Counted from the stretch's first letter, positions 25,412 to 34,347 are shown. The stretch: DNA of 42,550 nucleotides from CAYSEQ01 sp964430475 (GCA_964430475.1 CAYSEQ010000007.1:1-42550), one strand, 5' to 3'. A program made the numbers and translations. Notes: generated by a model not told the origin, from the letters alone.

Positions 25412-27589
25412 TTTTTTCGTTGGCCAGGAGGCATTTATTAAAAGTGGTGAGTCAAAACGCCCCCCTCCTTCCTGCCAGATAGTTTCAGTAACGAAAGGCA
25501 TGAAAGGGTGTAGAAGTTTTAGAGATTGCTGTAAGACATACTCTAGGGTTTTTTGCGCTTTACTTCTTCTGGTCTTAGATTTTTCCAGGTAGTTATTAGC
25601 AAACTCCTCCCAGAAGAATTTATAAAGAATTTGTGCTGCTTCATTTAGCCGATATCTTTCCAAAAGTTTAGTGACTTTTTTTGTTGCCTCGTTTAATTTT
25701 TTGATTATTTTTTCATCCTCAAAACTTTGGTTTTTGGGCGCTTTTTTATAGCCCCCACTTTTATTGGGTTTTTCCATAAACACAAATCTCGCCACATTCC
25801 AAATCTTGTTTGAAAAGTTTCTTTGTCCAATAATATTGTTTTCCGAAAGTGAAATATCATTTTCAACTAGCGAAGCCCAGATAAGTCCCATCCTGAGGGC
25901 ATCCGCGCCATATTTTTCTACCATTTCGATGGGGTCTATAACATTTCCTTTGGACTTACTAATTTTTTCCCCTCTTTCATCTCTGACTAAACCATGAAGG
26001 AGTACTTTTCTGAAAGGGACCTCCCCTGTTACATAAAGACCAAGCATAATCATTCTGATTACCCAAAAGGGTAAAATGTCGTATCCTGTTTCCATAACTG
26101 AGGTTGGATAAAAGTAGTCAAAATCTTTTGTAACTGGGATATCGATTCTAATCTTTAGTCTACCCGCCTTTTTGCTTGATATTGAACCTTTGGAATCAAC
26201 TTTATTTTTATTTTCACTACTCAAAAGAGTGGCAAATGGCCATTGCCCTGAGGAAAACCAGGTATCGAAGGTATCTTCGTCTTGGGTTAGATTTTGATGA
26301 CCGCATTGTCTGCACTTTTTTGGTATGTAACCATCGGTTATTGTCCACTCCAGGCATTTATTGCAGCGCCAGGCAGGGATTCTAATTCCCCAGACAATTT
26401 GACGGCTTAAGTTCCAGTCTTTTAAGTTTTTAAACCAATGTTTGGCAATCTTTTCAAATCTTTTGTTTACGAATACCACCTTCTTTTCTTCTATTGCTTT
26501 TAAGGACAACTTGACTAGGGGTTCAACCTTGAGAAACCATTGTTTTGATACTCTTGGTTCGATTAGTCCTTTGTCTTTATAGCATACTCCGATTGTATGG
26601 TGTATTGTTTTTACCTTTTTGATTAGTCCTTGGGATTTTAGATCTTTTACCACCTCAATCCTTGCTTTATCTATCGGCATTCCAATGTACTTTGCTGGGG
26701 TGTTGATCATTTTACCCTCATCATCTATTGTGGAAATGATGGGAAGATTGTGTTTTTTGCCTATTTCAAAATCTAATGGATCATGCGCCGGAGTGACTTT
26801 AAGCGCACCTGTGCCAAAAGACATATCTACAAGATTGTCGGAGATAATGGGAAGTTGGCGTTTGACGAGGGGAAGGGTAGCCTCCTTCCCTATTAGCTTT
26901 TTATATCGGCTGTCTCTAGGATTTACTGCCACCGCTACATCCGCAAAGATTGTTTCCGGTCTAGTTGTAGCAATAGTTAGACTTCCATAATCGATAAAAT
27001 ATAAAAGGTCGTCTCTTTCAATAGAATCAATCTCTAATTGGGATAAAGTTGTTCCACAGCGTGGACAATAGTTAACAATTCTTTCACCTCTATAGATTAG
27101 TCCTTCATCGTAAAGTTTTTTAAATGTCTTATAAACAATTTTTATGATTTTGGGATCAAGAGTAAATTTATTTCTACTCCAATCACAAGACGCCCCAAGT
27201 TTTTTGAGTTGACCCTCCATAATTTTTTTGTTTTTCATTGAATATTCCCAAATCATTTTGTAAAGTGTTTTTCTATCAAAATCTGAACGGCTTTTACCGA
27301 TTTTGCTGAGGTGTTTTTCAAAGACATATTGAGTTTCTATACCTGCGTGGTCTGCACCGGGAAGCCATAAAGTGGGTTTACCCCGCATCCGATGATATCT
27401 GATAAGAATGTCCTGGATTGCAACGAACCTTGCATGTCCAATGTGAAGCGGGTCGTTTGCATTTGGTGGAGGCATTATAATAGTAAATGGCTTTTTGTGT
27501 TTTTGGATTTTTGGATTAAATGCTCCTGACTTCTCCCACAAATCGTAAATTTTTTCCTCGTGAAGTTTATGGTTGTAAGTTTTCTCCAT
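25406..27589 (-). CDS. valS: Valyl-tRNA synthetase, short form
   Basis: A 727-aa class I synthetase that charges tRNA-Val. Visible motifs: PPPNANDPLHIGHA (HIGH) near residue 40-53, editing domain TIATTRPETIFADVAVAV and GTGALKVTPAHDP, tryptophan motif DTWFSSGQWPF, and KISKSKGN (KMSKS). Cys pairs CPRC near 173, and CNKC with CRQC in the 420s-440s, suggest zinc-binding inserts. It ends soon after the anticodon-binding helices (PFMPFVTETIWQ) and lacks the C-terminal coiled coil of E. coli ValS (951 aa). It lies downstream of tsaD on the same strand but has its own promoter. Confidence 0.95.
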   Translation of the reverse strand: MEKTYNHKLHEEKIYDLWEKSGAFNPKIQKHKKPFTIIMPPPNANDPLHIGHARFVAIQDILIRYHRMRGKPTLWLPGADHAGIETQYVFEKHLSKIGKSRSDFDRKTLYKMIWEYSMKNKKIMEGQLKKLGASCDWSRNKFTLDPKIIKIVYKTFKKLYDEGLIYRGERIVNYCPRCGTTLSQLEIDSIERDDLLYFIDYGSLTIATTRPETIFADVAVAVNPRDSRYKKLIGKEATLPLVKRQLPIISDNLVDMSFGTGALKVTPAHDPLDFEIGKKHNLPIISTIDDEGKMINTPAKYIGMPIDKARIEVVKDLKSQGLIKKVKTIHHTIGVCYKDKGLIEPRVSKQWFLKVEPLVKLSLKAIEEKKVVFVNKRFEKIAKHWFKNLKDWNLSRQIVWGIRIPAWRCNKCLEWTITDGYIPKKCRQCGHQNLTQDEDTFDTWFSSGQWPFATLLSSENKNKVDSKGSISSKKAGRLKIRIDIPVTKDFDYFYPTSVMETGYDILPFWVIRMIMLGLYVTGEVPFRKVLLHGLVRDERGEKISKSKGNVIDPIEMVEKYGADALRMGLIWASLVENDISLSENNIIGQRNFSNKIWNVARFVFMEKPNKSGGYKKAPKNQSFEDEKIIKKLNEATKKVTKLLERYRLNEAAQILYKFFWEEFANNYLEKSKTRRSKAQKTLEYVLQQSLKLLHPFMPFVTETIWQEGGGRFDSPLLINASWPTKKS

Positions 27590-27602
27590 ATTCTTGGTTC
27601 GA

Positions 27603-27632
27603 ATTATATATAAAGAGTTTTATATTAATCAA
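27603..27632 (-). promoter_or_regulatory. valS promoter with very short leader
   Basis: Read leftward: TTGATT (27632-27627), an 18-nt spacer and a perfect TATAAT (27608-27603). The ATG begins 13 nt later, predicting a leader of about 6 nt without an SD. Confidence 0.6.
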
Positions 27633-27634
27633 TT

Positions 27635-27654
27635 CCTAAGTTTAAAAACTTAGG
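27635..27654 (-). terminator. Hairpin over the tsaD stop codon, possible weak terminator
   Basis: CCTAAGTTT and AAACTTAGG form a 9-bp perfect inverted repeat separated by 2 nt, spanning the tsaD stop. No strong T-run follows on either strand, so it may be an mRNA-end stabiliser rather than a terminator. Confidence 0.4.
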
Positions 27655-28747
27655 GCTCGCCGGTTATTGTTAAGTCAGGTTTTGCTGAATTTTTTTTCCA
27701 ATCAACCGGGCGGAAGTTATAAAAGGCAAATGCGGCTACATATGAAGCATTGTCAGTACATAGTCCTGATTTTGGTACATGAAAATCCTGTAGTTTTTCG
27801 GATTTTATTAGCAGAAAAAATTTTTTTCTTAATCTTAGGTTCGCAGAAACCCCACCAGCCAGGATAAGAGACTTCGGTCTATATATTTTTGCTAATCTTA
27901 TAGTTTTTTTTAAAAGGCTATCTACTATTGCTTCTTGAACCTCAGCTGCGAGTCTAGAAACTTCATCTGGGGTAAGTTTCTTTTCCTTTATACTTCTGAG
28001 TACAGCGGTCTTAAGACCAGAGAAACTCAAATATGAATTTTTTTTGTTTAAAAGTGGTCTAGGAAAAAGATTAAGTTTTGGCTCAGTATTTTTAGGCAAC
28101 GAGTTAAAATATTTTTCAGCCTCTTTTGATATTGCAGGGCCTCCGGGGTAAGGTAAGCCAAGTATTCTTGCACATTTGTCGAAAGCCTCACCGGCTGCAT
28201 CATCTAAAGTCCCCCCAAGCCATTCAATTTTTCCATGGTCTTTAAGAAGTACAATGTCAGTGTGGCCACCTGAAACAACCAAAGCTAGTGCCGGAAAATG
28301 AGGAAGCTTATTGGAATCCTTAAGTTTTTTCATTTTGCCATTTGGTAGCCTTTCATAGAGAAGCCAGTTGGCGTAGATGTGTGCTACCAGATGATTGACG
28401 GGAATTATTGGTTTTTTCCAAAGGAAACTAAGGGTTTTGGCTGTCTCAACACCAACAAGGAGTGATCCGATAAGTCCAGGGCCTACGGTCACCGCAATTG
28501 CATCAATTTCTTTTAAGATTTCTAGGATATTGTTGCCCTTTTGTGGGAACGCGTCCAGCAAAGCCTGCTTAACCACAGGAATGATTGATTTAACTTGTTG
28601 TCGCGCCGCCTGTTCTGGGACAATTCCACCAGTTTTAACATGGATTTCGGCAGAGGTAGCTACAACATTTGAAAGAATTATTTTACCATCTTCGACAACT
28701 GCAGCTGCTGTTTCATCGCAACTTGTTTCAATTCCTAAAATTTTCAT
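27650..28747 (-). CDS. tsaD: tRNA N6-adenosine threonylcarbamoyltransferase
   Basis: A 365-aa Kae1/TsaD protein that, with TsaB and TsaE, transfers threonylcarbamoyl from TC-AMP to A37 of ANN-decoding tRNAs. It begins MKILGIETSCDETAAAVV and has the metal-binding HLVAH motif (in VNHLVAHIYAN), VSGGHTDIVL, DDAAGEAFDKCARILGLPYPGG and LAGGVSANLRLR. It is slightly longer than usual because of an insert after the HxxxH motif (ERLPNGKMKKLKDSNKL). tsaB and tsaE are not in the window. A TATAAT 8 nt before the ATG suggests near-leaderless transcription. Confidence 0.97.
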   Translation of the reverse strand: MKILGIETSCDETAAAVVEDGKIILSNVVATSAEIHVKTGGIVPEQAARQQVKSIIPVVKQALLDAFPQKGNNILEILKEIDAIAVTVGPGLIGSLLVGVETAKTLSFLWKKPIIPVNHLVAHIYANWLLYERLPNGKMKKLKDSNKLPHFPALALVVSGGHTDIVLLKDHGKIEWLGGTLDDAAGEAFDKCARILGLPYPGGPAISKEAEKYFNSLPKNTEPKLNLFPRPLLNKKNSYLSFSGLKTAVLRSIKEKKLTPDEVSRLAAEVQEAIVDSLLKKTIRLAKIYRPKSLILAGGVSANLRLRKKFFLLIKSEKLQDFHVPKSGLCTDNASYVAAFAFYNFRPVDWKKNSAKPDLTITGEP

Positions 28748-28755
28748 CGTGTTTT

Positions 28756-28761
28756 ATTATA
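28756..28761 (-). promoter_or_regulatory. -10 of tsaD (near-leaderless)
   Basis: A perfect TATAAT read leftward, 8 nt before the ATG at 28747. No clear -35 or SD is present. Confidence 0.45.
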
Positions 28762-28950
28762 AATAAATTGATAAATTTCTATAGACTTAATGTCCTTTTT
28801 ATTTACTCTTTATCTTAGCTATTTTTACTTTTGAGAGCTTTAAAAATTAAGTTTGTTATTTATTAGTAAAAATTTTGAAATTTTCAATTAGGTAAATTAG
28901 GGATTTTTACTTATTTAGGGAAAAATCTATTTTGTCTTGTTCAATTTACA

Positions 28951-30750
28951 TTAAATACTACCTGTTCCTCTTAAGAAAACAGCTTGCCAGGGTCGGTAAT
29001 TTGAAACAAATGTTTTTTCAAAAATAATTTTTCCCTCTTTTTCAACTTTATAGTCAAAAGATACCTTTGCGCCCCAGGCTTTATAGTCGATTTGCTTTAT
29101 AGTTCCTGCGGGTAAGTTTGGGTCGTCAATATAAAGATCAGGAGGTGGAGGCGTGGAGGATTGGATTATTGGTTTGCTGACTGTTACCTTTCTTCCATCC
29201 TTAGTGCCATAGATTTCAAAGGTTAATGTGGATGTTTTAGTGTCAACTTGGGTTTGGATTAGGATATGTTGGGGAGTATCATTTTTAAACTTAAAATCCG
29301 TAGTAGGCGCGTAGACTGTTGCGTCAAGTCCTGGGGGAGAATCTTGTTCATAATAATAAACTCTGTAGGAATGCGCACGCCTTTCAATTATCGGTAGCCC
29401 GGCGTCAAGAACTGCTCTAAAAAGCGTTGTGGATACCTGGCAAACACCACCTCCATCTCCGAGGACTGTCCTTCCATCTTTAATAATATAAGCCTGCTTG
29501 TAACCTGTATAAACTGAGACATCTCCCAGGTTTTCGTTAAAAGAGAAAGTCTCACCTGGTGGAACTAGAATACCATTAAGTCTTGATGCTGCTAGACTTA
29601 TATTATGCACGCGGCTCGGTATTGAACCAGTGAAACGCGAAACTCCCCTACCCAGAAGCTCGTTTATCCCTAAGTTGTTGACTTTTTCAGAAGTGATTTG
29701 TGGGAGTGTTACTTCTACCGGAATCTGAATACTTAAACTTTTTTCAGAACTTACCTCTAAGGCGTTAAGGGTTTTGAGAATTTCATTTGAAAGAAGTTCC
29801 TCATTTACTTTTAGGCCTTCTTTGTGTGGTTTGAATTCGACAACTCGACCACCTCCGCTGTTAGAGACAACAAATTTAAAGACCGCATTTTGGGGATCTT
29901 GGTTAATGTTGGGTGAAACTTCTTTAGTAATATATTGCAAGATCTTTTGAAGACTGTAGTCTTTTTTAACATCAATAAGAGAGAGAAGTTTTTTGTCCTC
30001 AAGAGTAAAATTTTTATCCTGGCTGAGTAATGTTATGCTTTTTCCTATTAGTTTTTTTGCCTTATTTTCTAAAAATACGGCTTCTTCTTCTGAGATTTGA
30101 GAGTTGATTATTTCAAATTCCAAATCTATGGACGGTGATTTAAACCTTGAAAGGGCTTCATAAATGTTTGTTTTTGTTTGGTTTTTATTTAACTTTCTTC
30201 CTGGAGAACCTCTTTCCACTAAGATTTCCCCTTCCTCGTAAGATACACCAGGGTAGATGGGTTTTATTTGAGTAGAATCACTGACTACCTGAAGATACTC
30301 TTCTAATTTTTTTTCGTTCATTGTAAAGACTAGGGGGAAGTTTTTTTCATTAAAGAAGGACTCGACTATATTTAAGGAGTTCGTAATTAGGTTTGGTGAG
30401 CGATTGTTGGTTAATATAGATTTCAATGTGCTTTCAAAATTATAAGAGAATTCGAGTTCAGAAAGTTCAAGATCAAATTTTTTATCCTCTGTAACTAGAT
30501 ATAGCTTTTGGTAGGGGGTAAACCTTGTTTTTATTAGGTTATATGCTTCTTTTTGAGGCAGCCCAGACACATCTATTCCAGCAACTTTTGTTTTGGGAAG
30601 GACTCTATTTTCAAAATAAAGGTTTAGGTAAAGTAAGACACCAAAAAGAATAATCAGTAAGAAAAACGCAAAACTCAAAAGATATTGGAGGCCCTTTTTA
30701 ATTAAAAAAAATGATTTTTCATTAGATTCTTGTATATTGCCTTTTTGCAT
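28951..30750 (-). CDS. VanW family protein with putative peptidoglycan-binding domains
   Basis: A 599-aa cell-surface protein with one N-terminal membrane helix (about 22-42). Residues about 60-340 look like two repeats of the peptidoglycan-binding-like domain (PG_binding_4) often found before VanW. The VanW domain follows at about 355-500: ASRLNGILVPPGETFSFNENLG, GDGGGVCQVSTTLFRA and RRAHSYRVYYY. The last 100 residues resemble a G5-like beta domain with a Pro-rich linker. VanW proteins occur near vancomycin-resistance genes and in many surface proteins, but their reaction is unknown; there is no reason to infer resistance. It is divergent from the solute-binding protein across a 50-bp shared promoter. 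Confidence 0.88.
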   Translation of the reverse strand: MQKGNIQESNEKSFFLIKKGLQYLLSFAFFLLIILFGVLLYLNLYFENRVLPKTKVAGIDVSGLPQKEAYNLIKTRFTPYQKLYLVTEDKKFDLELSELEFSYNFESTLKSILTNNRSPNLITNSLNIVESFFNEKNFPLVFTMNEKKLEEYLQVVSDSTQIKPIYPGVSYEEGEILVERGSPGRKLNKNQTKTNIYEALSRFKSPSIDLEFEIINSQISEEEAVFLENKAKKLIGKSITLLSQDKNFTLEDKKLLSLIDVKKDYSLQKILQYITKEVSPNINQDPQNAVFKFVVSNSGGGRVVEFKPHKEGLKVNEELLSNEILKTLNALEVSSEKSLSIQIPVEVTLPQITSEKVNNLGINELLGRGVSRFTGSIPSRVHNISLAASRLNGILVPPGETFSFNENLGDVSVYTGYKQAYIIKDGRTVLGDGGGVCQVSTTLFRAVLDAGLPIIERRAHSYRVYYYEQDSPPGLDATVYAPTTDFKFKNDTPQHILIQTQVDTKTSTLTFEIYGTKDGRKVTVSKPIIQSSTPPPPDLYIDDPNLPAGTIKQIDYKAWGAKVSFDYKVEKEGKIIFEKTFVSNYRPWQAVFLRGTGSI

Positions 30751-30757
30751 TAGTTTT

Positions 30758-30767
30758 ATGATATCAT
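30758..30767. promoter_or_regulatory. Palindromic -10 shared by divergent genes
   Basis: ATGATATCAT is a perfect palindrome, so each strand reads TGA-TATCAT, an extended -10. Leftward it ends 7 nt before the VanW ATG (leaderless). Rightward it leaves about 33 nt before the solute-binding protein ATG. Confidence 0.5.
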
Positions 30768-30800
30768 GGTTTCATAAAGAAGGGGTCTTTGTTTGTAAAA

Positions 30801-32240
30801 ATGGACGATGATTTATCGCAAAAGCAAAAATTAGAACAGGTTATTTTTCATCAACCTATTACCCAAAATCAGTTGCCGAAACAAAAAGGGTCTTCTTTAC
30901 CAGGAAACGCAGATAAGATAAGATTTGGAAAAAATTTTCTCAAGCGCAAGGTTTTCATTTTCGGAATAATAGTTTTTAGCGTTGTAGTCTTTTTGTTTAC
31001 CTTAAGTTTTAGGATCAAAAACTCAAAAAATGTAAGTACGACTACAAAGAAAGGAGAATTAGTTTGGTGGGGAGTACAACACGATCCAGCTGTCTTTCAA
31101 CCCTTGATTGAGGAGTTTGAGAAAAAAAATCCTAACATTAAGATAAAGTATACTAAGCAATCAAATAGTGATTATAGAGAAAGATTGGCAAATTCACTAA
31201 AACAGGGTACTGGTCCTGATATTTTTGAAATTCACAACACCTGGCCTTATATGTTTAAAGATAGTCTCTCCAGCTTGCCCTCTCAGATTATGAGCAAAGA
31301 GGAGTTTGAGAAATCATTTTATCCAGTAATCGTTTCTGATGTTACACTTCCTAATTTGGGAATGGTTGCGATGCCTTTAGAATTTGATGCTCTTACTCTC
31401 TTTATTAATGAAGATATCTTTATCTTAGCCAATCTTGACCCCCCTGAGGTATGGGATGAAGTGGGATCTTTGGCACATAGGTTAAGTCTAAAGGGTGCAG
31501 GTGGTATTGTTTCACAGGCTGGTGTGGCGATGGGGATAACTCAGAATGTGGATCATTGGCAGGAGATTGTGGGATTACTTTTAATACAAAATAGGGTCAA
31601 TCCTGCAAGCCCTATCGGTGATCGGGCAAAAACCGCACTGAATTTTTACAAGAGCTTCAAGGAGGGCGAAGTTTGGGATGATGCCCTCCCTCCTTCTACC
31701 GTTGCATTTGCAAATTCAAAAGTTGCTATGTATTTTGCTCCAACAAGGAGGGCTCAGGAAATAGTTAAGCTAAATCCTAACTTGAAATTTAGAACCTTAC
31801 GCCTACCACAACTTAGAAAGAACCTCCCAACAGACCCTGATTTTAGCTACGCTACCTATTGGGTTCAGGCAGTATCAGTAAAAAGTCAAAATCAAGAAAT
31901 TGCTTGGGAGTTTTTGAAATTCCTGTCATCGCCAGAGTCTTTGAGAGAAATAAATTCCAATATATCTAAGTTGGAAGTCTTTCCTAGGCTTTATCCCCGT
32001 CCTGAAATGAATTTAGAATTTAGGGAGCACCCCGTTCTTGGATCTGTGGCTTCGCTTGCCTATAATGCACGAAGTTGGTTTTTGGCTGATCAAACCTTTG
32101 ATGGTCAGAAAGGTATAAATTCACTAATTGGAAAAATTTTTGAAAACTTGCTTGCGGGTTCTATAAATGATAGGGTTTTGGGAGGCTCTGCCCAAGATAT
32201 TAAAAAGATACTTTCAAGTTATGGTATTGCCACAAAATAA
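30801..32240 (+). CDS. Extracellular solute-binding protein (sugar ABC type), membrane-anchored
   Basis: A 479-aa protein from the ATG at 30801; an in-frame TTG at 30789 would add four residues. The N-terminus is cytoplasmic (about 50 residues), followed by one helix (about 52-74) instead of a lipobox. The rest is a family 1 solute-binding fold: LVWWGVQHDPAVFQPLIEEFEKKNP, GTGPDIFEIHNTWP, VAMPLEFDALTLFINEDIF and AWEFLKFLSSPE. Such proteins deliver carbohydrates to ABC importers. No permease or ATPase gene adjoins it, so the transporter partner is elsewhere or absent. The long cytoplasmic tail before the anchor is unusual. Confidence 0.88.
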   Translation: MDDDLSQKQKLEQVIFHQPITQNQLPKQKGSSLPGNADKIRFGKNFLKRKVFIFGIIVFSVVVFLFTLSFRIKNSKNVSTTTKKGELVWWGVQHDPAVFQPLIEEFEKKNPNIKIKYTKQSNSDYRERLANSLKQGTGPDIFEIHNTWPYMFKDSLSSLPSQIMSKEEFEKSFYPVIVSDVTLPNLGMVAMPLEFDALTLFINEDIFILANLDPPEVWDEVGSLAHRLSLKGAGGIVSQAGVAMGITQNVDHWQEIVGLLLIQNRVNPASPIGDRAKTALNFYKSFKEGEVWDDALPPSTVAFANSKVAMYFAPTRRAQEIVKLNPNLKFRTLRLPQLRKNLPTDPDFSYATYWVQAVSVKSQNQEIAWEFLKFLSSPESLREINSNISKLEVFPRLYPRPEMNLEFREHPVLGSVASLAYNARSWFLADQTFDGQKGINSLIGKIFENLLAGSINDRVLGGSAQDIKKILSSYGIATK

Positions 32241-32261
32241 CTTGAGCTTAAATCTTGCATC

Positions 32262-32291
32262 TTGACAAACCACTTTTTCTTTTATTAAAAT
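32262..32291 (+). promoter_or_regulatory. groES-groEL promoter
   Basis: Consensus -35 TTGACA (32262-32267), an 18-nt spacer and -10 TAAAAT (32286-32291). The predicted start near 32298 coincides with the base of the leader hairpin. Confidence 0.75.
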
Positions 32292-32316
32292 ATCACTCGC
32301 TGTTAGATACTGCCAA
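32290..32316 (+). promoter_or_regulatory. Degenerate CIRCE-like operator upstream of groES
   Basis: ATATCACTC-N9-TACTGCCAA compares with the CIRCE consensus TTAGCACTC-N9-GAGTGCTAA at 7/9 and 6/9 positions. It sits immediately after the -10, the usual HrcA position. The half-site match is weak and could be chance. Confidence 0.35.
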
Positions 32317-32348
32317 GCCTTTGATCTTCCAATAGGCTTTCTAACAGC
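32299..32348 (+). promoter_or_regulatory. Two-part hairpin at the start of the groES leader
   Basis: GCTGTTAGA (32299-32307) pairs with TCTAACAGC (32340-32348), and AAGCCT (32315-32320) with AGGCTT (32334-32339). A 7-nt bulge lies on the 5' side and the loop is 13 nt. With the promoter above, the mRNA would begin with this structure. It could stabilise the mRNA or act as a sensor; the SD region lies downstream of it, so it is not a simple SD-masking thermometer. Confidence 0.65.
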
Positions 32349-32391
32349 ATATTTATTCTTTTTAAGAAGTTTAGGTAATAAATTTTTTTAT

Positions 32392-32700
32392 ATGGCAGAC
32401 AAAGGTTCTAAATTAAATATAAAACCCAGTCCGGGGTATTTACTAATTGAACCCCTTGAAGCAGAGGAAAAAACAGCCTCTGGAATTTATTTGCCGGATT
32501 CTGCATCAGAAAAACCTCAGCAAGGTAAAGTTTTGGCGGTGGGTCCGGATGAAATTACGGATTCAGGTGTAAAAAGAAAATCACCAGCGAAAGTCGGCGA
32601 CATTGTTATTTATAAGAAGTGGGGAGGGAACGAAGTTAAAATTAAGGGAGTCGAATATCTTTTTGCCAAATTTGATGATATATTAGCAGTAGTAGAGTAG
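32392..32700 (+). CDS. groES: Co-chaperonin GroES
   Basis: A 102-aa cap of the GroEL folding chamber. It has the GroES pattern: IKPSPGYLLIEPLEAEEKTASGIYLPDSASEKPQQGKVLAVGP (mobile loop near residues 22-38) and later VGDIVIYKKWGGNEVKI, ending KFDDILAVVE. Length is normal. It is followed by groEL after 24 nt in the standard operon. The leader of about 94 nt is long for this window and contains the hairpin at 32299-32348. Confidence 0.98.
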   Translation: MADKGSKLNIKPSPGYLLIEPLEAEEKTASGIYLPDSASEKPQQGKVLAVGPDEITDSGVKRKSPAKVGDIVIYKKWGGNEVKIKGVEYLFAKFDDILAVVE

Positions 32701-32724
32701 TCAGTTAAAAAGAATTAAAAATTT

Positions 32725-34347
32725 ATGGCAAAACAACTTAAATTTTCAGACGATGCAAGACAATCCCTAATGCGGGGTATTGATATCGTTGCAAAAGCGG
32801 TGGTTACCACACTTGGACCTAAAGGAAGAAACATCGCCTTAGATAAAAAGTGGGGAGCTCCAAATATTGTTCATGATGGTGTATCTGTAGCCAAGGAAAT
32901 AGAACTCAAAGACCCCTTTGAAAATATGGGCGCACAGTTGGTAAAAGAAGCTGCAGATAAAACTAATGATGTCGCAGGTGATGGTACAACCACAGCCACC
33001 TTGCTTGCCCAGCAAATAACAGCCTTGGGTATGAAAAATATAGCAGCAGGAGCCAATCCAATGATTGTTAAAAAGGGTATTGAAAAAGCAGTTGATGCAG
33101 TGGTTTCTGAGCTAAAAAGAATTGCAAAACCCATTAAAAATAAAGAAGAGATTGAACAAGTAGCAACCATCTCGGCTGGAGATCCTGCTATTGGAAAGAC
33201 GATAGCGGAGGCTTTAGAGAAAGTAGGTAGGGATGGAGTAGTTACAGTAGAGGAAGGTAAGGGTTTGGAAATAGAGATTGAATATAAAGAGGGTATGGAG
33301 TTTGACAGAGGATATGTTTCTCCTTATTTTGTAACCAACCCTGAAAAGATGGAAGCAGAAGTTGAGGATGCTTATATTCTTTTGACAGATAAGAAAATTT
33401 CTTCAATCTCTGAACTTCTGCCCTTTTTGGAGAAATTTGTTAAGGTTTCAAAAAACCTAGTGATTATTGCAGATGAAGTTGAAGGAGAAGCACTAGCCAC
33501 CTTGGTAGTAAACAAACTTAAAGGCACCTTTAATATCTTGGCAATTAAAGCGCCGGGTTTTGGGGACAGAAGGAAGGAGATACTTGAAGACATTGCGATT
33601 TTGACAGGAGGTGCGGTTGTATCCGAAGACACTGGTCGCACCTTCGAATCAATCGAGATTCAAGACTTGGGTCAAGCAGAAAAGGTATGGGCAGACAAAG
33701 ACAATGCAAGAATTATAGGAGGGAAGGGTGATAAAGCAAAAATTAATGCCAGGATTTCACTTTTAAAAAGACAAATTGCTGAAACAGATTCCGATTTTGA
33801 TAGAGAGAAGTTAGAAGAAAGGTTGGCAAAGCTTTCGGGTGGAGTTGCACAGATAAATGTTGGTGCAGCAACAGAGGTTGAGCTTAATGAGAAAAAAGAA
33901 AGAGTGAAGGATGCCGTGGGTGCAACTAAGGCAGCAATTGAGGAAGGGATATTACCGGGAGGTGGGGTCGCTCTTCTTGGGGCAAGAAGGGTATTAGATA
34001 CTCTCAGCGTTGAGAGTGAAGATGAAAAGGTGGGGATTGAAATAGTAAAGCAAGCACTTGAACAACCCCTACGCTGGCTTGCTAAGAATTCCGGGGAAGA
34101 TGATGGTTTTGTATTAAGGAAGGTTGAAGAAGCAAAAGATAGCGATTATGGGTTTAATGCCTTAACTGGGGAATTTGGATCAATGACAAAGTTTGGAATT
34201 TTGGATCCCCTTAAAGTAACCCGCTCTGCTTTACAAAATGCAGCTTCAGTTGCGATGATGGTTTTGACAACGGAAGGGTTGGTAACTGATCTTCCGGAGG
34301 AGAAGAAAGAAACACCAATGCCCGGCGGTGGCGGGATGGAATATTAA
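32725..34347 (+). CDS. groEL: Chaperonin GroEL
   Basis: A 540-aa subunit of the double-ring chaperonin that folds proteins with ATP and GroES. Key segments: TLGPKGRNIALDKKWG, DGVSVAKEIEL, VAGDGTTTATLLA (nucleotide site), GAATEVELNEKKERVKDAVGATKAAIEEGILPGGG near residue 380-415, and the Gly/Met tail MPGGGGMEY. Length matches the family. No SD precedes the ATG; it is second in the groES operon. The gene converges on tRNA-Cys. Confidence 0.98.
   Translation: MAKQLKFSDDARQSLMRGIDIVAKAVVTTLGPKGRNIALDKKWGAPNIVHDGVSVAKEIELKDPFENMGAQLVKEAADKTNDVAGDGTTTATLLAQQITALGMKNIAAGANPMIVKKGIEKAVDAVVSELKRIAKPIKNKEEIEQVATISAGDPAIGKTIAEALEKVGRDGVVTVEEGKGLEIEIEYKEGMEFDRGYVSPYFVTNPEKMEAEVEDAYILLTDKKISSISELLPFLEKFVKVSKNLVIIADEVEGEALATLVVNKLKGTFNILAIKAPGFGDRRKEILEDIAILTGGAVVSEDTGRTFESIEIQDLGQAEKVWADKDNARIIGGKGDKAKINARISLLKRQIAETDSDFDREKLEERLAKLSGGVAQINVGAATEVELNEKKERVKDAVGATKAAIEEGILPGGGVALLGARRVLDTLSVESEDEKVGIEIVKQALEQPLRWLAKNSGEDDGFVLRKVEEAKDSDYGFNALTGEFGSMTKFGILDPLKVTRSALQNAASVAMMVLTTEGLVTDLPEEKKETPMPGGGGMEY

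Noticed and set aside
28951..30750. Interpretation of the VanW protein as vancomycin resistance
   Set aside because: VanW domains are widespread in surface proteins and no vanH/A/X-type genes are present.
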